A DNA stretch of 6,086 nucleotides from Candidatus Thiodictyon intracellulare (GTDB lineage Bacteria > Pseudomonadota > Gammaproteobacteria > Chromatiales > Chromatiaceae): assembly GCA_016292295.1 (NCBI GenBank), contig JADNEJ010000554.1, positions 1 through 6,086 on the forward strand, read 5' to 3'. A program made the translations under genes and the position numbers. Positions 1-6,086 of the stretch are shown here, piece after piece. The notes under the pieces were generated by a model. It did no database searches and was not told the DNA's origin. It was given only the letters and a program-made list of their open reading frames with translations. Position 1 is the first letter of the stretch, and each line of letters opens with the position of its first letter.

Positions 1-58
1 AGGGGAATGACGTCAACTCGCTCGCTGATCAGGATCAGGTGGTAATTTCCCGCCCCGC

Positions 59-361
59 CTAGGAGCGCGTACTCGCGCAACTAGCCGCGACTGCCTGAGC
101 AGCGTCGCGCGGCGTGCCGAGTCGCCGCGCCGGGCCCGCGTAGCGGGCCGGACGGGACGGGTTGGCTCCGTGGTCCCCCAGAAACCGCCGCGCGGACCCT
201 GGCCTCGCGATTGCCGGGCGCGGTTGGCACGATGATCGGGGTCGCCTAAAATGGCCAAAGTTGAGTTTAGGATAATACTTCACGCCCAGCCTTTCGAGCA
301 TCCCGGGCGCTTGGCCGCGGACGGCCAGCCACTTCCTGATTTGTCGGAGCGATAGTTTCAT
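59..361 (-). CDS. Doubtful small ORF or gene remnant
   Basis: Minus-strand reading from an ATG at 361-359 begins MKLSLRQIRKWLAVRGQAPG and continues about 38 residues through ERLGVKYYPKLNFGHF, which looks protein-like: balanced composition, aromatic residues, lower GC than its surroundings. After that the frame becomes Arg/Pro/Ala-rich with no protein character until its stop at 59. This could be the N-terminal piece of a decayed gene whose remainder was lost or frameshifted. I do not recognise a family. No clear Shine-Dalgarno sequence precedes the ATG. The opposite strand also has a 34-codon frame (251-355), so even the coding strand is uncertain. Confidence 0.17.
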   Translation of the reverse strand: MKLSLRQIRKWLAVRGQAPGMLERLGVKYYPKLNFGHFRRPRSSCQPRPAIARPGSARRFLGDHGANPSRPARYAGPARRLGTPRDAAQAVAASCASTRS

Positions 362-411
362 TGCTGGTATCGGCTGTTGATGGTGCCCCCGGTTGGCGGA
401 CCGAGGACCCG

Positions 412-483
412 GTGGGAGCGGCTTCAGCCGCGACGCGACCTCGGAAGCTGTCCTGGCCTCGTCGCGGCTAAAGCCGCTCCCAC
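412..483. repeat. REPIN-like pair of inverted REP palindromes
   Basis: The left arm (412-434) starts GTGGGAGCGGCTTCAGCCGC and ends with GAC. The right arm (461-483) is its reverse complement with one mismatch in 23 bases. Each arm contains its own short palindrome (GCGGCT-tc-AGCCGC type), and the arms are separated by 26 bases. This is the architecture of REP doublets (REPINs/BIMEs), extragenic repeats mobilised by RAYT (TnpA-REP) transposases. The GTrGGAGCGGCTT...AGCCGCGAC core is a familiar REP type in gammaproteobacteria. No RAYT gene is in the window. The folded pair could form a long stem in RNA read from either side. Confidence 0.8.
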
Positions 484-537
484 GGGGGGGTCGGAAGCTG
501 CTTCTGGCTTCCACGGCCCCGCGTGGGAGTTATGGAC

Positions 538-568
538 GGGCGCTCTGTGTCCAGTCCGCGGAGCGCCC
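538..568. repeat. 8-bp inverted repeat (hairpin)
   Basis: GGGCGCTC (538-545) pairs perfectly with GAGCGCCC (561-568) around a 15-base loop. It lies downstream of the amylase stop on the minus strand, but neither side is followed by a T-run, so a rho-independent terminator is not supported. Function unknown. Confidence 0.4.
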
Positions 569-641
569 GCTCGGTATTCCCCTGCTTCCGCGTTACGGCT
601 ATTGAACGAAGCCACACTCGTGGACCGCGCCCCCTATGGAT

Positions 642-695
642 TCGAGTCCAAGGCTTGAGCCATGGCGCCCTCCGAGGCTGAAACATTGGACTCGA
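642..695 (-). terminator. Possible terminator or mRNA 3'-end stem, no U-tract
   Basis: TCGAGTCCAA (642-651) and TTGGACTCGA (686-695) form a perfect 10-bp inverted repeat with a 34-base loop that can itself fold (GGCT-tg-AGCC at 652-661). It lies 60-115 bases past the stop codon of the minus-strand amylase gene, in the right place to end or stabilise that transcript. There is no run of T after the stem in either direction, so this is not a standard intrinsic terminator. It could be a processing or stabilising stem, or a relic of a mobile element end. Confidence 0.3.
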
Positions 696-754
696 CGGGT
701 GGCGCGGCGCTTAACTTAACGGCAGTGACGCGACGCGTGGGAGCGGGGGCGACG

Positions 755-2935
<2,181 letters not shown>

Positions 2936-2941
2936 GGGGTG

Positions 2942-2945
2942 TCCT
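2942..2945 (-). promoter_or_regulatory. Ribosome binding site of the GH13 gene
   Basis: On the minus strand AGGA precedes the ATG (2935-2933) by six bases (AGGACACCCCATG). This supports the assigned start and the short, lysine-rich, non-secretory N-terminus. Confidence 0.6.
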
Positions 2946-3259
2946 GGGTGTGGTGAAGGGGCGGCGAGCGGGCAGCGGCGCGCGACGGCACCCGGTGTCC
3001 GGTGTCACAGAGGGCCTCGCAAGGAGCAGACGCCAGACTGGGCGGTCGTCCCAGCGCCGCCGCGGAGGGCACAACGCACCGAACCGACATGATGGGGCGC
3101 CGGTGGACGCGACTGCAACCACTACCGTCCGACGCAATTTGATTGACCGGGAGGGCTATCAGGTCGACCCTCTGCGCTCAGCGGCACCGGTGTGGGTCCC
3201 GTCGGCCAGCCGCGCCCAGGTCCGCGACCCTACACTTCAAAGATTACCGTCCTTCAACT

Positions 3260-3263
3260 GGAG
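3260..3263 (+). promoter_or_regulatory. Ribosome binding site of M28 copy 1
   Basis: GGAG lies six bases before the ATG at 3270. The same arrangement, ctGGAGTyTAcsATGCGCAA, recurs at copy 2 (GGAG 5383-5386, ATG 5393). The shared leader supports both start choices and the common origin of the two genes. Confidence 0.65.
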
Positions 3264-3373
3264 TTTACGATGCGCAAGTGGCTGATCCGCGGCCCTCTCG
3301 TCCTTGCTCTGAGCCTATTCACCGGGCTGGCCGCGGCCAGCCCGATCGGCGATCTGCTCGGCCAACTGTCTAA

Positions 3374-3381
3374 GTCCGACT
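3374..3381 (+). repeat. Left target-site duplication of the IS66 element
   Basis: GTCCGACT lies directly left of the element's first base (3382) and is repeated exactly directly right of its last base (4381-4388). Eight bases is the duplication length known for IS66-family transposition, so the boundaries are firm. Confidence 0.93.
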
Positions 3382-3401
3382 GTAACCGTTTAGCCCCCCT
3401 G
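3382..3401 (+). repeat. IS66 left terminal inverted repeat
   Basis: GTAACCGTTTAGCCCCCCTG matches the inverted right end with two mismatches. It starts immediately after the target duplication and lies about 30 bases past the transposase stop codon. Confidence 0.9.
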
Positions 3402-3432
3402 GTTGCCAAGTAGCCGTAGCGGGTCGCCTCGA

Positions 3433-4249
3433 TCAGATGGCTAGTGAGGGCAATGGTAGGGCTTGAAGTCCTTGGCGCCGCTGGCGGATTACTTCGGCCA
3501 GAGGCAGCCAGGGTGAGACGGCGCGTTTGCAACAGGTCTCGATGATGCTGGCCAAGTGGGCGAAGGCGCGGGTGCCCTGCGCGGTGTGGGTCCCCATGCC
3601 GATGCGGCGGGCGATGACCCAGTGGCGCAAGGCGCGCTCGGCCTCGTTGTTGGTCAACGGCAGCTCCGGGTGGTCGAGCACTACCCAGAAGGTGTCCCAG
3701 TCGTTGAGCATCGGCGCATGCCGTGCACGTAACGCCCCGGCGGGGGGCGGGGCGTCGTAAACGGCGGCCATGACCGTCGCGATCACCGTCAGGATGTCGG
3801 TGCCAAAGCGTTGGGCCACCGGTTCCAAGCCATCTTCCAGCGCCTGGGCCTTGCGGATGAGATGGGCCAGGCAGCGCAGTCGTTTATCCAGGTCGCGATA
3901 GGCCCAGAAGCCGTCGCTTATCAACCAGCCGTTGAAGGTCTCACCGAGCACCTGCCGCCCGACCTCAACCGAGCGCTTGCCGACGACGAACAACGTGGCG
4001 GCGGCACAGGTGAACACCCACAGCCAAAGCAGCCGACCATGCGCTGGGTGCTTCCTGACCGCCATGCCCCTCCCACGGCAACCGCGTGCTCGGTGGCCGC
4101 GAACTGTTGGAGGGGGTCTGCCCAAGCCGCTCGCGCGCCGCCTTCAGATCCGCCAGCGCCTTGCCCAACAACGCCCGCGCCTGCGCGGGCGTGAGCGTCT
4201 CCAGATCGGCGTCGTCGCATTGTCTGAGGTCGTGATCGCTCAGATGCAT
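3433..4249 (-). pseudogene. IS66 transposase (TnpC), internally deleted and frameshifted
   Basis: The head reads from ATG 4249: MHLSDHDLRQ, then an Ala/Leu-rich helical stretch and QTPSNSSRPPSTRLPWE (about 4120-4069), the typical IS66 N-terminal NSS-PPS motif. The tail, in another frame, is recognisable from LLWLWVFTC (about 4032) to a stop at 3433. It has the second DDE aspartate in ISDGFWAYRDL (Asp codon 3913-3915), the CLAHLIRKA motif, and the glutamate in TNNEAERALRHW (Glu codon 3637-3639), then the IS66 C-terminal IETCCKR..SPW motif. Missing are the zinc-finger/helix region and the first catalytic aspartate (DET motif). Complete TnpC is about 500 residues; about 65 plus 200 remain. The frame change falls near 4035-4075, so deletion and frameshift probably share one junction. 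No active enzyme is possible. Confidence 0.9.
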
Positions 4250-4360
4250 GGTAGTGGCCTGGCGGCGCTTGCCCGCTCTCGCTTAGGAGGTTGTGCCATA
4301 TTCTGGCGCGGCCGTCGAGCTGTGTCGCGTAGGCTTATGATCATCAACGAGGGCTAAGAA

Positions 4361-4380
4361 CAGAGGGGCTAAACGGCTAC
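4361..4380 (-). repeat. IS66 right terminal inverted repeat
   Basis: Read on the minus strand from 4380 it is GTAGCCGTTTAGCCCCTCTG, matching the left end at 18 of 20 bases. It lies about 110 bases upstream of the transposase start. Confidence 0.9.
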
Positions 4381-4388
4381 GTCCGACT
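4381..4388 (+). repeat. Right target-site duplication of the IS66 element
   Basis: GTCCGACT, identical to 3374-3381. Peptidase sequence resumes here; its last base starts the in-frame TAA (4388-4390). Confidence 0.93.
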
Positions 4389-4804
4389 AACAAGGCTATG
4401 TCCAGTACCTGCAGGACCTGGATACCCACTACGTCGGCACCTAGGACAACACCGACGCCATCGACTATGTTGCGAGCACCCTGGGCGGCTTCGGCCTGTC
4501 GGTGCGCCGGGACGCCTTCGACTTCGGGGGTGCACAGTACCACAACGTGGTGGCGACCCTGCCGGGTCTCACCACGCCCGACCAGATCTTCATCATCAGC
4601 GACTACTTCGACTCTACCTCCGATCGGCCGACGACCGCCGCCCCGGGCGCCGACGACAACGCTAGCGGCACTGTGGCCATGCTGGAGGTCGCCAGCGTCT
4701 TCAGTCAGTATCGCTTCGATTCCACCATCCGATTCATCGGCTTCAACGTGGAGGAAGAGGGCCTGGCCGGGAGCACCGCCTATGCCACGGCGGCCAAATT
4801 CAAC

Positions 4805-4828
4805 GGCGACAAGATCGGCGACAAGATC
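4805..4828 (+). repeat. 12-bp tandem duplication inside M28 copy 1
   Basis: GGCGACAAGATC occurs twice back to back (4805-4816 and 4817-4828), giving the peptide GDKIGDKI just before LNLDMIAY. It keeps frame and adds four residues, as expected from replication slippage. It may be part of the decay or a tolerated loop insertion. Confidence 0.85.
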
Positions 4829-5176
4829 GGCGGGATGCTGAACCTGGACATGATCGCCTACAACTCCTGTACGAGCCTCATGGATGTCATGGGCGATCGA
4901 TGGCTGGTGGAGCAATTCATGGCCGATGCGTCGAGCTACGTGCCCACCCTCCTCACGCGCTCCTCCTATGACAACAACGACGAGAGCGACCAACCCCCCT
5001 TCAACTCAACCAACTATAAGGGCTCGACCTCATTGCTCGCGATCGAAGATGTAGCACACACGAACTCTAACTACCACAAGATCACGGACACCACAGACAA
5101 GCTGGACTGCGATTTCGCCTTGAAGGTCACCCAGGCCAGCGCCGCAACCCTGGCGGACTTGGCTGGCTACGTCGGC

Positions 5177-5242
5177 GTACCGGAGCCGCTGGTGCCGCTC
5201 TTGCTACTGGCCGGGTTGGCGTTGGCGGCGCACCGACGGCGG
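5177..5242 (+). other. PEP-CTERM exosortase sorting signal
   Basis: This encodes VPEP, then a Leu/Ala-rich membrane segment (LVPLLLLAGLALAA) and a basic cluster HRRR: the three-part PEP-CTERM signal recognised by exosortase/EpsH systems. Such signals normally sit at the extreme C-terminus. The signal implies that the host encodes an exosortase elsewhere. Confidence 0.88.
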
Positions 5243-5382
5243 GGGGCAGGATCAACCAGGGCCTTGGTTCGATCGGAGGCAGCTATACGTTATTTATCGA
5301 CGATCACTGGCACGATGACCCCCGGCGGCCATCGTAACCCGCAACCCTGCATCGGCACTACCGAGCGTCCTACCGACCATCT

Positions 5383-5386
5383 GGAG
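5383..5386 (+). promoter_or_regulatory. Ribosome binding site of M28 copy 2
   Basis: GGAG six bases before ATG 5393, in the same leader context as copy 1. It fixes the ancestral start of copy 2 even though codon 4 is now TAA. Confidence 0.6.
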
Positions 5387-5392
5387 TCTACC

Positions 5393-5823
5393 ATGCGCAA
5401 CTAAATTATTTGCTTGCCTCTTGCCCTCGGCCTTGTCTTGTTCGGCGGGTGGCTCGCGGCCAGTCCGATGGCCAGTCTGGTGGGGCAACTCTCTCAGTCC
5501 GATTACGAGTCCTATATCACGAGGCTCCAGGGCTGCGGCACCTGCTTCGTCAGCAACCCGGGTAACGCCGCCGGCACCACCTACCTCACGGACACACTGA
5601 GCGCCTTCGAACTGATGGTGCGCCAGGACGTCTTCTACCAATGAGGCCCGCGCTATAACGTCGAGGCGACCCTGTCCGGCCTGGTCACCCCCAACCAGAT
5701 CTTCATCATCGATGCCCACTTCGACTCCTACTCCAACGACGCGCAGAACAGCGCCCCCGGTGCGGACGACAACGCCAGCGGCACGGCCGCCATGCTGGAG
5801 ATCGATAGCGTCCTAAGTCAGTA
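5393..5823 (+). pseudogene. M28-family aminopeptidase copy 2, truncated and with stops
   Basis: The frame from ATG 5393 reads MRN-stop-IICLPLALGLVLFGG, a signal peptide ending LAAS, then SPMASLVGQLSQSDYESYIT, LQGCGTCFVSNPGNAAG, FELMVRQDVFYQ-stop-GPRYNVEATLSGL, IFIIDAHFDS and APGADDNASGTAAMLE. Stops are TAA 5402-5404 and TGA 5641-5643. The zinc-ligand His (5717-5719) and bridging Asp are kept, unlike the His in copy 1. About two thirds of residues match copy 1 across the central 52 (TLSGL to LSQY), so this is an old tandem paralogue, not a recent copy. Homology ends at SQY (about 5823), where unrelated DNA leading to an IS630-type transposase begins. The catalytic Glu, later ligands and any PEP-CTERM tail are gone. 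A TTG at 5414 could be an alternative start, but it lacks a good ribosome site and the TGA still ends it. Confidence 0.85.
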
Positions 5824-6086
5824 TACACGTCTCATCTGAGATTTTCGCTAATGACCCTAGCGTAACTGGCCGACGTCGATATACCATCATCCCTATGCTT
5901 GACTATACCATCTTCACCGAATAACTCGCCGAGCTGTGTGCCGCCCACCGGCATACGCGCGACCAGCGCGAAGCCGACCGTATCAAGGCGGTCGTGTCGC
6001 TGGCGGGTGGCTGGCCGGTAGAGCAGGTCATCGAAGTCCTGCTGATCGACTCCAACACCGTGCGCGACCATTTTCGGCGCTATCAG
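5824..6086 (+). mobile_element. Probable IS630-family element, left end, runs off the window
   Basis: M28 homology stops at AGTCAGTA (to 5823) and is followed by TACACGTCTCATC and 70 bases of leader before the transposase start. IS630-family elements insert at and duplicate a TA dinucleotide, which matches the TA at 5822-5823. The right end is outside the window, so the inverted repeats cannot be checked. The boundary could be 5824 or 5826. Confidence 0.6.
5895..6086 (+). pseudogene. IS630-type transposase, N-terminal part, in-frame stop, incomplete at window edge
   Basis: From ATG 5895 the frame reads MLDYTIFTE, a TAA (5922-5924), then LAELCAAHRHTRDQREADRI, KAVVSLAGGWPVEQVIEVLL, IDSNTVRDHFRRYQ, to the last base. 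The RTRD.READRIKAVV pattern followed by a helix-turn-helix (WPVEQVIEVLLIDSNTVRDHFRRY) is the DNA-binding head of IS630/Tc1-like transposases. The catalytic DDE domain would lie beyond 6086. The stop at codon 10 could be a CAA-to-TAA change in a Gln codon. No ATG follows in frame before the HTH, so the gene is probably inactive, though a weak internal start cannot be excluded. Confidence 0.75.

Larger units (their letters stand above)
1..754. other. Intergenic/degenerate region left of the amylase gene
   Basis: No reading frame here has convincing protein character. The frames that exist are arginine- and proline-rich, as expected from GC-rich non-coding DNA. What is visible: a short GC hairpin at 65-78 (GCGCG-tact-CGCGC), a 7-bp GC stem with a triloop at 133-149 (GGCCCGC/GCGGGCC), a lower-GC patch at about 245-361, an inverted REP pair at 412-483, an 8-bp stem at 538-568 and a 10-bp inverted repeat at 642-695. 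The right-hand part is the 3' flank of the minus-strand amylase gene. None of the hairpins has the T-run of a standard intrinsic terminator. Confidence 0.6.
2936..3269. other. Divergent intergenic spacer between GH13 and M28 genes
   Basis: This 334-base stretch separates two genes read outward and must hold both promoters. Frames crossing it are low-complexity and overlap the neighbours, so none is called as a gene. I see no convincing sigma-70 -35/-10 pair in either direction and no operator-like palindrome. The only clear signals are the two ribosome binding sites at its ends. Confidence 0.5.
3270..3413 (+). pseudogene. M28 peptidase copy 1, 5' fragment (signal peptide), interrupted by IS66 element
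   Basis: The ATG at 3270 opens with MRKWLIRGPLVLALSLFTGL followed by AAASPIGDLLGQLSKSD: a basic N-region, a hydrophobic core and an AAA-S type cleavage site, i.e. a Sec signal peptide. Native sequence ends at codon 37 (Asp, 3378-3380). From 3382 the frame enters the IS66 element, adds ten foreign residues (CNRLAPLVAK) and stops at 3413. Joining base 3381 to 4389 (removing the element and one target duplicate) restores the peptidase frame but immediately meets TAA, where copy 2 has TAC (Tyr). At most a 47-residue secreted peptide could be made. Homology of codons 1-37 with the start of copy 2 (SPxxxLxGQLSxSD) identifies it as the same gene family. Confidence 0.85.
3382..4380. mobile_element. 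IS66-family insertion sequence, 999-bp deletion derivative
   Basis: The element is bounded by inverted repeats: left GTAACCGTTTAGCCCCCCTG (3382-3401) and, at the right end read on the minus strand, GTAGCCGTTTAGCCCCTCTG (4380-4361), 18 of 20 matching. It is flanked by perfect 8-bp direct repeats GTCCGACT. The GTAA start and 8-bp duplication are IS66 hallmarks. Complete IS66 elements are about 2.5 kb with tnpA, tnpB and tnpC, and the tnpC-only ISBst12 type is shorter. Here only head and tail of the DDE transposase remain on the minus strand, in different frames, with no tnpA or tnpB. It cannot move itself but keeps the ends a related transposase would need. It splits the M28 peptidase gene after codon 37. 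Confidence 0.93.
4388..5404 (+). pseudogene. M28-family zinc aminopeptidase copy 1, main fragment, with PEP-CTERM tail
   Basis: After the element the peptidase frame continues but carries TAA at 4388-4390 and TAG at 4442-4444; from there it is open to 5404 (internal GTG at 4502). M28 metallopeptidase landmarks: HNVVATLPGL, PGADDNASG (bridging Asp, 4652-4657), FNVEEEGLAGS (catalytic Glu 4751, zinc Glu 4754), LNLDMIAY (Asp 4847-4849) and SNYHKITDT (His 5075-5077). The first zinc-ligand His, normally in a HxDS motif (HFDS in copy 2), is Tyr (TAC, 4604-4606). The frame ends with VPEP, a hydrophobic helix and HRRR (5177-5242), an exosortase sorting signal. The ancestral enzyme was therefore a secreted exopeptidase releasing N-terminal residues and anchored or sorted at the envelope. 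About 53 odd residues follow the RRR, running into the start of copy 2, so the original stop seems lost. Stops, lost ligand and IS insertion make it a pseudogene. Confidence 0.88.

Noticed and set aside
538..568. Intrinsic terminator for the GH13 gene
   Set aside because: The stem is perfect but has a 15-base loop and no T-run on either side.
630..663. tRNA-like GGATTCGAGTCC followed by GAGCCA
   Set aside because: The T-arm does not pair properly (8-base loop, mismatched stem), and no acceptor partner or anticodon arm is found upstream.
737..746. Further REP copy (GTGGGAGCGG)
   Set aside because: Only ten bases match the REP start and the palindromic core does not follow; chance or a remnant.
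3965..4249. Programmed frameshift in the IS66 transposase
   Set aside because: The frame change coincides with loss of about 200 residues, including the first catalytic Asp, and I see no slippery heptamer there. A deletion junction explains it better.
3932..4357. Plus-strand frame inside the IS66 element
   Set aside because: It is antisense to the transposase remnant and has no recognisable motifs.
4283..4993. 236-codon open frame on the minus strand
   Set aside because: It crosses the IS66 boundary and lies antisense to the M28 sequence, with Val/Gly/His-rich shadow composition. The minus frame at 5294-5719 is rejected likewise.
5641..5643. TGA in M28 copy 2 as a selenocysteine codon or recoded stop
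   Set aside because: Copy 2 has another stop at codon 4 and is truncated, copy 1 has no Cys at the matching position, and M28 enzymes do not use selenocysteine.

Overview
The window is GC-rich, high-codon-bias bacterial DNA. A PEP-CTERM exosortase sorting tail, a REP-type palindromic repeat pair and IS66/IS630-type transposase remnants together suggest an environmental gammaproteobacterium. A purple sulfur bacterium (Chromatiaceae) would fit, but that is only an impression; there is no rRNA or marker gene to settle it.

Layout, left to right. Positions 1-754 carry no convincing gene. They hold a REPIN-like pair of inverted REP palindromes (412-483), a few GC-rich hairpins and a lower-GC patch (about 245-361) that may be a gene remnant. 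Positions 755-2935 on the minus strand encode the one intact gene, a 726-residue GH13 alpha-amylase-family enzyme with a starch-binding-like N-terminal module and no signal peptide. A divergent spacer (2936-3269) follows. From 3270 to about 5823 on the plus strand lie two tandem, diverged paralogues of a secreted M28 zinc aminopeptidase, both broken.

Copy 1 is split after codon 37 by a 999-bp IS66-family deletion derivative (3382-4380). The element has 18/20 matching terminal inverted repeats and a perfect 8-bp target duplication (GTCCGACT). Copy 1 also has two in-frame stops and a His-to-Tyr change at a predicted zinc ligand. It ends in a PEP-CTERM signal, so the ancestral protein was probably exported and anchored or processed by exosortase. 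Copy 2 has a stop at codon 4, an internal TGA, and loses homology abruptly at about 5823, where sequence leading to an IS630-type transposase begins. That transposase runs off the right edge and has its own in-frame stop at codon 10.

Biologically this is an intact intracellular polysaccharide enzyme beside a decaying tandem exopeptidase locus that has been hit by at least two mobile elements. I see no phage, CRISPR, toxin-antitoxin or defence module, and no clear undescribed system. The best-supported observations are the exact IS66 boundaries and the layered decay of the M28 pair.
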